NCBI GenBank assembly: GCA_041946865.1
Contig: JBHGBF010000015.1
Span: forward strand, 1 to 64,000
Source of the DNA: RPQK01 sp041946865
GTDB taxonomy: Bacteria; Acidobacteriota; UBA6911; RPQK01
Direction of reading: 5' to 3'
DNA length: 64,000 bases
Shown here: positions 9,193 to 19,500 of the stretch, in pieces
Layout of the letters: every line of letters begins with the position of its first letter
Numbering within the stretch: position 1 is the stretch's first letter
The notes under the pieces: generated by a model
What the model was told of the DNA's origin: nothing
Database searches by the model: none
What the model saw: the letters and a program-made list of their open reading frames with translations, nothing else
Position numbers and translations under genes: made by a program

Positions 9193-10716
9193 TCAGGGAA
9201 GCTCCAACGGGTTTGCATCAGACCCGACGGAGACAACGCACTTGATCTGCTCCCCGAGCTTTCCGGGCTTTCCGACCGTGTTCATCACCTCGCGCAGCAG
9301 GTCTTCATCGCCGAGTGCCTCGACATCACGGCCGGGGAACCGTGCCCAGTACTCGGTTTTGAACTCCTCGATTTCGCGAGCAGCCATCTTCTTGAATTCC
9401 GGACTCATGGCCTCGCCCGACTCGAGTTGCTGGCTGTCGACCAGGATGGTGTTCGGCCTGACGGTCCATTTACCGTCGATAACATTGCTAAACCGGGGGA
9501 GTCTGCCGGGGACGGGGACGAGGACCGGGCCGGAAGATGTCTGCTTCTCCCAGCCGCCGATGTAGTCAAAGACGAGCTTCGACACGTTGGTGTTGTTGCA
9601 CACGACGATGAACACGGGCGGAGTCAGCCCTTGTTCGCGGGCAGCCGTGTTCTTCTCCCACTGGGCGTAATACTTCTCATAGTTGCTGTAGAGGCTCTGC
9701 AGGGCGCCCTCGAGCTCGGCCGGGAGCTTCGGCTCTCCGCCGACCGCCTCGGTCCGGCGTCCCTTCCTGGGCATGTGCTCCCGGATCCTCAGCCAAAGGT
9801 CCCGGTAGGTCGGTTGCTCTCCGACCATCGAGTCGTCGGCCACCGGAACTCGGGGTACTTTCACGATGCCGCACTCGATTGCGTCAATCAGCGAGAAATC
9901 AGATACCACCCATGGGAACAGCGTGCCTTCCGAGTAACCGGAGCCGCGAAGGAAGAACGGTGCCGCCGAAAGATCGTAGACCACCTTCACGCCGATCTTG
10001 GCTTTGACCGCCTCGAGGCCACTGATCCAGATGCGAGCTTCCTCCTCACGCCTTTCCGCTTCGTTCCATTCGTCGCCGCTTAAGGCTTCCGCTTCCGCGT
10101 CGGGCTTGTGCCGATAGCAGTGGTGGGCCTCGTCGTTAATCACGATGATCCCCTTCTTGCTCGCGCCGAACTCGCGGCAGACTCTGCGAACCATCTGGTC
10201 TGGGGTTTCGGTGAACGTCACTCCGTCTCCCTTGGAAAGGATACTCTTGGTCAATTTCGCGGCGGAGACGGTCTCGCGGAGCTTGAAGGCGTGGAAATTC
10301 GTGATGATGATCTTGGCTTTGCTCAATTCGGGCAAGAGATCGGGTGGTACAACCTCAAGCTGCCGGTAGTAGTTCTGAGGGTCATTCGGAAGAAGCACGC
10401 GTAGCCGGTCCCTGATAGTGATGCCCGGGGTGACGATCAGAAACAGGTCCGAGTAACGCTTGTCCTGGGGGGGCGGCGAACTTGTTGAGCGCCTGCCAGG
10501 CTATGAGCATGGCCATCACGACCGTCTTGCCGGTTCCCGTCGCCATCTTGAAGGCGATGCGATAGAGCAAGGGGTTGGCGCTTTCGTTCGCCTTGCGCAA
10601 CTCGTTTTCAACCCAGGCCTCGCCGTACTTGCCGGCTACCCGAGTACGGACACGATTGGTCAGCGGGCTTCGACGACGGCGCCCTTCTGCTCTGGCGCAG
10701 GACAATTCCAACGTAA
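9193..10716 (-). pseudogene. Truncated, frameshifted restriction-enzyme ATPase (Res/type III-like)
   Basis: On the minus strand one frame (to about 10474) carries a DEAD-type Walker A, FKMATGTGKTVVMAMLIAWQ. A run of seven G at 10467-10473 then shifts the frame. One base fewer would join it to PQDKRYSDLFLIVTPGI and the rest of the protein. The downstream frame has the Walker B box VINDEAHHCY and helicase segments typical of the BPTD_3080-type restriction endonuclease subunit. The N-terminus is lost where the sequence meets the symporter gene. The C-terminal helicase half and nuclease domain are lost at the IS boundary, after QIKCVVSV. No methylase is present. It is dead regardless of whether the homopolymer shift is real. 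Confidence 0.83.
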
Positions 10717-12366
10717 CTACCTTCGCAAGATCATCCAGGTGAGTCCGACGAGCGCGAAGACCAGGAGAAAGCCTTGAAGAAGACCGAGCCACTCCACCCG
10801 AAACCTCCGGTATATCCCGACAGGGCGAGCCGCTTGTCGAAGTCCGAGAAGACTCACCAGCAGGAGCGGTTGTCGATTCTGCTCGGTAATTCCGTTCGCT
10901 CCGCCGTCGGATGACAACTCCAACCTTTCGAGGAAGTCACGCGTCGTCGCTTCCGGCTCCGGGCGCGACAGGAGGCTGAACAAGACGAGCGCGCCGACGC
11001 CGGCCGACAGGGAAAACAGAAAGACGTTCGGATCCCAGGCGTCAAGACGCCGGTCCTGAAGGTGATAGAGGAGGAAATTCGTCGAAAAGGCGGCTGCCAG
11101 ACTGGCGATGGCCCCCCAACGGTTGGCCCGCTGCCAGATCAGTCCTCCGACAATGCTGATCCCGATGTAGGTGGCCATCGTTTCGGTGAGCAGGAAGGAA
11201 TAAAGAACACGATCGATCAGAAACAAGGCGTAGAGAACAGCCAGGAGAGTCACTGACAACCCGCTGACTCGCCCGACCCAGAGATAGTGACCGTCTGTGG
11301 CGCCGGTGACCAGGTACCTTCGGTAAAGACTCTGGGTGAAGAGAGCGCCCGCGTCGACCATAAACGCCGAGCAGGCGGCCATGCCGGCGGCCAGCACGCA
11401 GGCGATCAGCAAACCCAGCAGCCCAGGAAAAAGCAGGTGGCGGGCGGCAAAACCAAAGGCGTCCTCGGGATCGGCAAGGGAGTATACGCCGAAGGTTCCC
11501 TTCGCGACCAGGGCGGCCACGAGCAGACCCACGATGGTCCAGCCCACTGTGCAGAACCGCTTCACCAAATTGCCGTAGAAAAACCCGCGCCGGCAACTGA
11601 TTTCGTCCCTCCCCGTCCCGACCGAAGCCATGACGTGGGGCATAGCCATAATCCCGATCAGGCCGTTGAGCGTGAGCATGACGATCGTCCAGAGGTCGAT
11701 GCCTGCGGGTGTCACCACAGAGAACCGATCCGCAGGGAGCAAGGACTTCATTTCCCGCATGCCGCCGACCAGCGGCCAGCCGAGGGGGATCAGCAGGAAG
11801 GAGAGCGTGACAATCAACACCCCCTGAACCAACATGTTCCAAGCTGTGGCAACCAATCCGCCTGCGAAGCTATAGAGCACGAAGATGGCCGTCATCGCAA
11901 TCACCACCTGGTTGGCGCCAACCTCGCCGCCCAGAGCCTGGTTCACGACCTTACCGGCCCCCTTCAGCAGGGTGGCGGTCGTAATCGTGAAGTAAGAGAG
12001 CGCGAAAACGGTGTATATGGCAGCCATCTGGGCGCCAAAGCGGTCCTCGACGAGTTCTGCCGTCGTGGTGCGGCGGCTCCTGCGAAAAACAGGCGCCATG
12101 ATCCAGTAAAACGGAGTCGCAAAGAGGTTCTTCCATTGGTACCAAATTGCTGAGGCGCCGCTCGTATAGACAGCACCCGACACGGCTACGATCATTTCCG
12201 GGTGGGTTCCGACGCTGAGGCTTTGCCCGACCATGACCCAGGGGCTAAAACGCCGATGGCCCAGGAAGTACGCTTGGGTTCCCTTCACCTTCAGGCTGCT
12301 GAGGACACCGATCACCGCGACAATCAGGAAGTAGGCGCAAAGTACCAGCCAGTCAAGAAGGCTCAT
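10717..12366 (-). CDS. Sodium:solute symporter (SSS family)
   Basis: About 549 residues from MSLLDWLVLCAYF. A start eight codons earlier (12390) is possible, but the later ATG gives a standard N-terminal helix. About thirteen hydrophobic segments are visible, including the family hallmarks AYFLGHRRFSPWVMVGQSLSV and the region ALSYFTITTATLLKGAGKV. It probably takes up a sugar, organic acid or similar solute with Na+ in the inner membrane. The nearest intact neighbours give no substrate clue. The C-terminal coding end abuts the restriction-gene relic, so an older deletion joined them, but the symporter itself looks complete. Confidence 0.85.
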   Translation of the reverse strand: MSLLDWLVLCAYFLIVAVIGVLSSLKVKGTQAYFLGHRRFSPWVMVGQSLSVGTHPEMIVAVSGAVYTSGASAIWYQWKNLFATPFYWIMAPVFRRSRRTTTAELVEDRFGAQMAAIYTVFALSYFTITTATLLKGAGKVVNQALGGEVGANQVVIAMTAIFVLYSFAGGLVATAWNMLVQGVLIVTLSFLLIPLGWPLVGGMREMKSLLPADRFSVVTPAGIDLWTIVMLTLNGLIGIMAMPHVMASVGTGRDEISCRRGFFYGNLVKRFCTVGWTIVGLLVAALVAKGTFGVYSLADPEDAFGFAARHLLFPGLLGLLIACVLAAGMAACSAFMVDAGALFTQSLYRRYLVTGATDGHYLWVGRVSGLSVTLLAVLYALFLIDRVLYSFLLTETMATYIGISIVGGLIWQRANRWGAIASLAAAFSTNFLLYHLQDRRLDAWDPNVFLFSLSAGVGALVLFSLLSRPEPEATTRDFLERLELSSDGGANGITEQNRQPLLLVSLLGLRQAARPVGIYRRFRVEWLGLLQGFLLVFALVGLTWMILRR

Positions 12367-12390
12367 AGCGTTGTTCCATATGTGCAGCAA

Positions 12391-12830
12391 CGGGTTTCAG
12401 AACCGGCGTCGGGGCTGGATCGGCTGCTCGCTGACAGTCCGGAATGGCTGGATTCCACACTCATACGATTGGCTGTACTCGTCTCGCTTCATTCATTCAC
12501 TTTCACTGCCCGGTGGCCGGCCGACTGACCCCGCCTGCACTCGCTGGTCGCTCAGTGAACCGCGTCATGATACCGCGTTGTCGGGCCTCTTCGTCAGGAT
12601 TCGAACAGGCCGTGTTCCGCGCAGGGAGTTTCCATAGGTCCAGACCCCAGCGCGAGCAGACCTGAACGAACCGTCGAATGGAGTCGAAGATACTCTCCGC
12701 TCCCCGGCCGGATCACGCCAGCGTCGGTCAGTTAGACCTCTCAGGGCTTCGAGTGTGATCGGGGCGGCTGATCCTGTTGGCCGGCGCCTCCGCGGATGCG
12801 GCATCGTGGTCTGCCCTTTGCGTGGGATCC
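12391..12830. other. Intergenic sequence without a recognisable gene
   Basis: I see no protein with family motifs, no tRNA and no clear repeat here. Short open frames on both strands have arginine/serine-rich compositions typical of chance frames in GC-rich DNA. Confidence 0.5.
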
Positions 12831-12832
12831 GT

Positions 12833-12995
12833 TCTTGACGCTTCGCTCGAAACTCAACTTCTCCCCGACTGGTTGCAGCCGTTACTGACTTTCGCCTATA
12901 TTACAGGCTGGCGAATCCGGAGCGAGGTCAAGGACCCTGGAGTGGCGCCAGGTCGATTCCCAGGCCGGTCGGGTCCAAGCTTGACCCCGCGCGGC
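12833..12995 (+). pseudogene. Scrap of a tyrosine recombinase (phage-type integrase)
   Basis: The translation LLPDWLQPLLTFAYITGWRI followed by RSEV matches the catalytic-domain start of tyrosine integrases (L-x-P-x-x-x-x-F-A-Y-x-T-G-W-R-x-x-E). After a one-base slip, LEWRQVDSQAGRV continues the family pattern (P-L-x-W-x-x-V-D). The first catalytic arginine region is present; the His-x-x-Arg and tyrosine regions are not. It ends about 140 bases before tRNA-Arg, and tRNA genes are standard integration sites. It is probably what remains of an integrated element. Confidence 0.6.
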
Positions 12996-13134
12996 CGAGG
13001 GAGACCCTGAGTCGACAGCAGCCCCCTGGATGCCTGCGTCGCCGATGAGGGTGAGAACGTGACGGGCACAGTACGGGTCAAGTCGGCAACCGTTCTGGCA
13101 AGTCCAAACGTGTAAGTCCTTCAAAATCAACCGC

Positions 13135-13211
<77 letters not shown>

Positions 13212-13955
13212 GATAAACGTAATAACCGCAATGGTTTGCTTTGATGATTCGGGGGCGTTTTCCGGCGATTGTGCCCGTGAACTTCTGAAAGTACGCTTGG
13301 ATCCGTCTGCCGCAAGCCGCAGCTCGCCACTGGCGACAACGCTCTTTGTCGCACCCGTTTGTCTACAGCTCCTGCATCTCTCGTGCTCTCCGTCGGTGCT
13401 TGACCGTCATCGCTTGAACGAAGGGGGCCGGTGTCGGCAACCAGGCGTTTCACTGAGCCTTCTGCTGCAAAGCCCGGGCACCCATGTGATTCATTTTCAG
13501 CCGGAGGACGTGGGCGGTTACAGAGATACGGTCCTGTACGTTTTCGACGCCCCAAACGCTGACCTGTTTGTGCTGGATCAGACTTTGAAGCTGTACGATG
13601 AGGCCCACAACGAACTGCCCCTTCAGTATTCGGTCAACTGGGCTAGCCCAGGAACGACGTCGGGATTATACACCGCGGCCCAACACCAGCTTGGCCAAGA
13701 CTCAGTCTCTCCGAGATTAGTCGGCAGACCTCTTGTTGGTGAGCCGTAAGAGCATGGCTTCAGCGCCTCGCTTCTGACGAAGGCTTCGCGGTCCCCGTAC
13801 CGTTCGATATAACCGAGGAGCCTCAGGGCATCGCGCGGCGACTTAGACAACGCCCGGGGGGCAAGGAACCGGAGACATCGGTCCCTGTAGAGTCCCGCGA
13901 GTCGGCAACTTTGCGACTCGAGCGTTATAGCGAGTGTGGAAGCGGCGCTCGGACA
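13212..13955. other. Gene-poor stretch with possible protein remnants
   Basis: No complete gene is convincing. On the plus strand a 172-residue frame (13231-13749) contains a protein-like stretch, [17 protein letters not shown] then [18 protein letters not shown]. It has no family match I recognise and its N-terminal half looks random. On the minus strand, about 13915-13737, YRDRCLRFLAPRAL then SKSPRDALRLLGYIERYG also looks like a real-protein fragment. Both could be debris from the same decayed island as the integrase scrap. Confidence 0.35.
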
Positions 13956-15224
13956 CTACTCTTTCCTGCCCGAGACTTTCGCCGCGGCCCGCCGGATCCC
14001 GGTCACCATGTCCTGAATGTTCTGCTCAGTCAGGCGCGGGTGCATCGGGAGGTTAAGCTCCCTGCGATAGAAGAACTCCTCGGCCATCGGACACAAGTGC
14101 GCTTCGTAGCCCATCCGTTTCCAGCCGGTCAGGTCATAGGTTGGCTGGTAGTGGAGAATCCCCTGGACCCCTTCCTCCCGGTAGAGCACCCGGAGGAAAT
14201 CGTCCCGACTGGCTCCCAGTTCCTCCTCCTCGATGCACAGCGTGTAGAGGTGATACACATGAAGGCAGTTCGGGTCTTCGCACACCGGCGTCAGGCCCGG
14301 GATATCCTTTATTCCAGCCGTGATGGCCCTGCCGATTTCCCGTCGTTTCTCATTCAGTGCTGGAAGCTTGCGTAACTGTACGCGCCCGACGGCCGCCTGG
14401 ATCTCGTTCATGCGGTAGTTGTTGCCCCAACGGCCGTTGACATCAACGACATCGAAATGGGACGGGAGCCAGTAATCAGTCTGATTCGGCCACGACTGAA
14501 TGTTCATGCAGCGCAGCTTCTCGATGCCGTCCTTGAACTCGTCTCGGTTGGTTGTAATCATGCCGCCTTCGCCGCAGGTCGACATGTTCTTCAGCGAATG
14601 AAAGCTGAAACAGCCGATATCCGCGATGCTGCCCGCTTTGCGGCCCTTGTACTCCGCTCCGGGAGTGTGCGCGCAGTCTTCCAGAACATACAGGCCGTGT
14701 TTGCGGGCGATCTCCATGATCGGGTCCATGTCGCACATCTGCCCCCCGTAGTGCACGACATAGATCGCCTTGGTCTTTCCGGTCACCTTCTTCGCGATCT
14801 CGGCCGGGTCGATGTTGAACGTCCAGGGACTGATATCCGCATACACCGGACGGCCGCCTTCTTTCACTATCACCAGCGACGTGGCGACAAAGGTGTTAGG
14901 CGTGACGATAATCTCGTCACCGGGCCCGATGCCAAACACTTGTGTCGCAACGTGCATGGCGGTGGTGCAGTTTGACACGGCAAAAGCATGCTTGACGCCG
15001 CACATCTCGGCGAACTCCTTTTGAAAGGCGGCAACCTGGGGCCCCATCGTAAGGGTGTCCTGTTCCATGGCCCTGGCAGCCGCCCTCTTCTCCTCCTCGC
15101 CGTAAATCGACCCCAGGAATGAGTAAGGGACCTTCAGAACCACACCATCGTCCGCCGCATAGCTGCTCGTTATACCGCCTTCCGATTCCGCGCTGCTATT
15201 TGTCTCAATGTCCGTTTCGTGCAT
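13956..15224 (-). CDS. DegT/DnrJ/EryC1/StrS family PLP aminotransferase
   Basis: About 422 residues from the ATG preceded by GGAGG at ideal spacing. A sugar-aminotransferase fold is indicated by SNCTTAMHVATQVFGIGPGD (cofactor phosphate loop), VLEDCAHTPGAEYKG (aspartate to the pyridine nitrogen) and the Schiff-base lysine in SFHSLKNMSTCGEGG. The C-terminal part has HVYHLYTL and NLPMHPRLTEQ. The gene follows a Gfo/Idh dehydrogenase with a 20-base gap, so the pair likely dehydrogenates then transaminates a sugar or cyclitol. A known parallel is the NtdC/NtdA pair, which makes 3-amino-glucose derivatives. The physiological direction here, synthesis or breakdown of an aminosugar, is not shown by the sequence. 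Confidence 0.87.
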   Translation of the reverse strand: MHETDIETNSSAESEGGITSSYAADDGVVLKVPYSFLGSIYGEEEKRAAARAMEQDTLTMGPQVAAFQKEFAEMCGVKHAFAVSNCTTAMHVATQVFGIGPGDEIIVTPNTFVATSLVIVKEGGRPVYADISPWTFNIDPAEIAKKVTGKTKAIYVVHYGGQMCDMDPIMEIARKHGLYVLEDCAHTPGAEYKGRKAGSIADIGCFSFHSLKNMSTCGEGGMITTNRDEFKDGIEKLRCMNIQSWPNQTDYWLPSHFDVVDVNGRWGNNYRMNEIQAAVGRVQLRKLPALNEKRREIGRAITAGIKDIPGLTPVCEDPNCLHVYHLYTLCIEEEELGASRDDFLRVLYREEGVQGILHYQPTYDLTGWKRMGYEAHLCPMAEEFFYRRELNLPMHPRLTEQNIQDMVTGIRRAAAKVSGRKE

Positions 15225-15244
15225 AGGTCCCTCCAACTCGGGTC

Positions 15245-16285
15245 TTAGCCTAGTGTGTGTACAACCCCGGTCCTGGACGATTCATACGCCATCTCGACGA
15301 CGCGCAGGATATGGACGCCGCGCCCGGCATCGAGGTTCGCCCTTTTCCCCGTCAGGACGGCGTGTGCAAACGCCTCGAATTCACAGGCATACGGGTTGAC
15401 CCGTTCAAACGGTTCCTCGCGAAAATTCGACTCGACATCCTTCAATTGGCCGGCTTCATAGCCTTTGTTCCCTGCTTTTTCGGTGTAGACCTCCAGTTTG
15501 CCGTCACTCCCTTGTCCGATCGTCCCCTCGGCAAGGACGGCGCCTCGGCTTCCGTAAATCTCCAGCCTGGTTCGCGAGGCGGCATCGGGAACGCAAAAGA
15601 AAGTATCGACTGTGGCCTGGCACCCGGATTCGAGCTCGAGAAGAGTCGTCGCGCTGTCTTCGACCTCGTAGTCGTGAACCTGAGTGCGCGTGAGAGCGGC
15701 GACTTTGACAATCGGGCCTAGAAACATCTCCAGGAGGTCAAAGAGATGAGTGCCCATGTCTATCAGGGCACCACCTCCGCCGGATTCGAAATGCTGGCGC
15801 CAGGCATTGCGCATTGGCGGATACCAGCAGGCCAGTTGCGCCCGGGCGTATACAGGCTTGCCGATCATCCCGCTCGAGATGATCTCCTTGATGCGCCGGT
15901 GCGCTCCGTGAAACCGCATCATGTAGCCTTCCTGCAGGGCGACACCCGCCTTCTCGCAGGCTGTCACGGCTTCTTCAGCCTGGCTGGAGGTCAGGCACAT
16001 CGGTTTTTCAACAAAGACATGCTTACCTGCCAGCGCCGCGCGTTTGATCTGCCCCAGGTGCAAGTGAACCGGCGTGGCAACATAAACCGCCTCCACGTCC
16101 GGCTGGGCAAAAAGCGCCTCTTCCCGGTCATGGAACGGCACCCCGTACTTCCGTCCCAGCGCGTCGGCCTTGACGAGATCCATCACAGCGGCCAACTCGC
16201 AGCTCGGAGCCTCGAGCAGACCTGCAAGGGATCTCCGGTCGGCGATGCCGCCCGCACCTATCACACCAAAACGGAGTTTTTTCAT
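15245..16285 (-). CDS. Gfo/Idh/MocA family oxidoreductase (cytoplasmic)
   Basis: About 346 residues from MKKLRFGVIGAGGIADRRS; the Rossmann glycine motif starts at residue 8. AGAGGAC lies just before this ATG, so it is preferred over the in-frame codon seven residues earlier. It carries the family EKPMCLTSSQAEEAV (catalytic lysine of the EKP motif) and the C-terminal sheet region with GGGGALIDMGTHLFDLLEMF (histidine near the substrate). No export signal is seen. It is the first gene of a two-gene unit with the DegT aminotransferase and probably supplies a keto-sugar to it. The substrate is unknown. Confidence 0.85.
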   Translation of the reverse strand: MKKLRFGVIGAGGIADRRSLAGLLEAPSCELAAVMDLVKADALGRKYGVPFHDREEALFAQPDVEAVYVATPVHLHLGQIKRAALAGKHVFVEKPMCLTSSQAEEAVTACEKAGVALQEGYMMRFHGAHRRIKEIISSGMIGKPVYARAQLACWYPPMRNAWRQHFESGGGGALIDMGTHLFDLLEMFLGPIVKVAALTRTQVHDYEVEDSATTLLELESGCQATVDTFFCVPDAASRTRLEIYGSRGAVLAEGTIGQGSDGKLEVYTEKAGNKGYEAGQLKDVESNFREEPFERVNPYACEFEAFAHAVLTGKRANLDAGRGVHILRVVEMAYESSRTGVVHTLG

Positions 16286-16396
16286 AGTGTCCTCTAGTCC
16301 CCACAAAACGCGAACGAAACGAGCGCTGGGAGTGCGCAGGCCATCCTTTTGAACATCACACGGACCTCGAACCCACTGGGCGTGGCGCTGACACCT

Positions 16397-16508
16397 GCGC
16401 GACCCCGCTGATCGCTGCCTGCTGACCGCTGCGCACTACCCACTACCCGGTGCCCATTACCCGCTGGCTAGCGCACCGGGTAGCGGTCAGCGGTCAGCGG
16501 GGTCGCGC
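16397..16508. repeat. Complex palindrome with GCTGA(T/C)CGCTG units
   Basis: Perfect 15-bp arms GCGCGACCCCGCTGA (16397-16411) and TCAGCGGGGTCGCGC (16494-16508) enclose perfect 11-bp arms CTACCCGGTGC (16443-16453) and GCACCGGGTAG (16473-16483). The in-between sequence repeats GCTGACCGCT-like units. A related element occurs at 47390-47498. It lies between the stop codon of the TonB receptor gene and the start of the Gfo/Idh-DegT unit (all minus strand), so it could also stop receptor transcription. Confidence 0.75.
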
Positions 16509-16541
16509 TCACGGCACTCTGGGGAGGTGATCCAGACCGCC

Positions 16542-19500
16542 TCACCACCTCAGGCGCAGGCGGACCTGCATATTTCGGGCCGCACCCGACTCCAGACTAT
16601 CGACAAGCGCGCTGATTCTCCCGACATTCGTTGGATTCGAAAGGTTAGACACCGGATTCGCGAAGTTCGGGTGGTTTAACAGGTTACGGACAGCCAGTTC
16701 GAGCATCAGCGTCAGCTCTTCGTGTATCCTGAAGTTCTTGGCGAGGCCCAGGTGAAGGGTCTTAAGCCCGGGCCCTTCCAGGACATTCCTTCCGCAGTTG
16801 CCGAACCGGCCGGCGTTTGCCGGCGGAATCGCAAACGCGGCAATGTCGAAGTATCGGTCCACGGTCCAGTCCGGCAGCTTTCCGTCAGCGACCCGATCGG
16901 GCCTGCCTCCGATGCTATTCGTGTTGGAAGGGTCCAGAGTACCGAAGGTCGGGTTAAACCAGCGTCCGCTCTGGAGGTACATCGTCCAGATAGTCTCCCA
17001 GCCGCCCAGGACATGATCCAAGTAGGACGGGACGGTTGACAGTGCGCGCCGCCCGCGTCCGACCGGGATTTGCCAGATCACGTTGCCGACGAAACGATGC
17101 TGGATCGCGTATGGCTCGCGGCCCTTCTCGGCCTGCCGGTCATACGGGTTTTGCATTACCGCCCCGGCATCCCGATACCCGCTGTCCTGGACGTCGGAGA
17201 TGTTGTTGGCCCAGGTATAGCCAAAATCGAAGGACAGGCTGCTAAACCGCCTCCTCGCCTCCAGCTGCAAGGCGTCGTAATAGGCATTGCCGCCTCGATC
17301 GTTGTACAGGATACCTTTGAATGCGGGATAGGGACGGCGATTTTGAGCGAAGGGGGTAGTACTGGGCAACGGCTTGTTAATGTCGCGCCTGAGAACAAGC
17401 TGATTGCTTCGCGATCCCATATAAGAGACGCGGAAACCCGTCTGATGCCACTCCTTCTCAAGCGAAAGGTTCCACTGGTGGATCACAGGACTCAGCAGGT
17501 CTGGATTTACGGCTTCGATCACCGGCTCGGCTGTCGACGGTCCTGCCGGAGTCTGACCGAAGGGCTGCGGGAAGGAAAACGCCGCTTTGCCGGCCGTGAT
17601 CTTGTTCGTGTAAATCTCATCACCCGGGGTAAACGGCCCCTTCAAGGAATTGTCGAGGATCCCCGTTCCCAGGCGATCGAAGAACATGCCGAAACCGGCA
17701 CGAATAACAAAATCGTTTGACTGCGTCGGGCGGAAGGCGAAGCCGATTCGCGGCGCAAAGTTGTTCTTGTCGGCCCTCCAGAGTGACGACACCGGAAACT
17801 GCGAGCCGTCTGCCACCCGGATTCCGATCGACTTATTGAACAGGGGGCTGACCTGCGACAAAGCCTGCTGTGAGGCAAGGATCAGCTGGCCCGACGCCGG
17901 GTCGAAGTTGTACATCGTATCGCGGAGATGGCTTACCGGGGTCTCGTACTCATACCGGACGCCAAGTTGCAGCGTGAGCCGGGGACTGATTCTGAACTCG
18001 TCATTCAGAAAGAAACCCCAGTCGGTCTGGCGGCGGTAATCGGCAGGCGCTGGAAAAGTCTTCGCAGTCTGCTGAGGTATGCCCAGAAGGAAGTCCGCGT
18101 AGGCGACCTGCGTGTAGATTCCGGTGAAGCTATAGGCCCCGTAAGTCTGTGGCGGAATCAGGAAGGAGTTCGGATGCTCCCGCCTCACATCCAAACCGAA
18201 CTTCCAGGTGTGGTCGCCCCGGATCCAGGTCATCGAGTCACTTAACTGGTGCATCTGCTCGGCGAGTCCCGCCTGCTCGATCTGAGTCAACTGCTGCATC
18301 CCCGTAATCGAGATAACGGGAATCCCGTAGGCGTCCGGTACGTTCTGTATCCCCTGAATGCCCATGGCCGACAGGACCTCCAGGCCGCGTTGCGGACCGT
18401 GGTACTGATTGAAGCTCCGGTGGTAACCAATGCGGAACTCGTTGATCAGCTGCCCGGAGAACGAGTGAGTGTCAGAAAAGATCGCGCTTCTCAAGTTGCG
18501 CAACTGGCTCCTGGGCCCGATCGTCGGCAGATTGCCCTCCATACGGGCGACGTTGAATTGCACCCACCCGACCCGGGCATACATGGTGTTATGGTCACTC
18601 AGCTTCTGATCAACGCGGAGATCGGCGTTGCCCGTCTTCACGGAATTGTCGAATATGATGCGGTGGTTCAGCTGCGCGAGGACCGCCGGATCTCCGTAAT
18701 TGGGAAGCGGGAAGAAGCGCTCCTGGATACGCTTGGAAACCGGGTTGATCCGATCGGCTGGAATCTTCCTGTCTGGAAAAGCGACGTTCGTGAGCGGGTC
18801 CTTGATCGGCTTGAAGCTCGACGCGGAGAAGTCCCCGGCGCGCATGGCCGCTGTCGGGACATTGGCATTAACGGTTGCAAAACCCGGGTTGAAGCCGCCG
18901 TCATAGGAAAGCATGACGAAGGTCTTGTCCTTGCCGTTGTAGAGCTTCGGAATCACAAGCGGCCCGCCAAGCCAGGCGCCGAAGGTGTGATCGTGTGCCG
19001 CTGCCTTGGTCGGCGCAAAGAACGGCCTCGCATTCAGCGCGCTGTTGGTGTGGTAGTAGCGAAGACTGCCGTGAAAATCGTTGGTGCCGCTCCTGGAGAT
19101 CTGCTGCAGTATGGCCGGTTGCGAGTATTCGGCGCTGTTGTTGACCGCGAGGACCTTAAACTCACTGGTTCCTTCCATGGTCATGGTGCCGGACCCCAGC
19201 GGGGAACCTGCCGACGGAGTACCGATTCCATCGACATGGATCTCCATCTGCGAACCGCGGCTGCCGGCCAGCGAGTAAACAAAAGTGGCCGTGCCAGATA
19301 CGAAATTCGGTAGTGATACCAGGGCTTCCCAAGGACGGCCGCCGGTTGAGACCGGTGACTTGATGTGGAGCTCGTAATCGATTGAGTTGGAGATCGAGGG
19401 CGTCTCACTCTCAATCAGTGGAGTCGTTGATTCGACTCGCACTTCATTGGCGACCTCCCCGATCTCCATCTGGACATCTATCCGCACCGTCCGGCCCGCA

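Larger units (their letters stand above)
7350..9225 (+). mobile_element. ISKra4-family insertion sequence (about 1.9 kb)
   Basis: The element is defined by its transposase and small accessory ORF, and by the two genes cut off at its edges: the Panacea antitoxin on the left and the restriction ATPase on the right. The ATPase loses homology at GEQIKCVVSV (about 9230). Candidate imperfect terminal inverted repeats are CCTGATTAAAGC (7350-7361) and, on the minus strand, TCTGATGCAAAC (9222-9211), matching 8 of 12. No clear target duplication was found. The two interrupted genes are different, so either the insertion came with a deletion or the flanks were rearranged afterwards. Boundaries are approximate. 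Confidence 0.65.
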
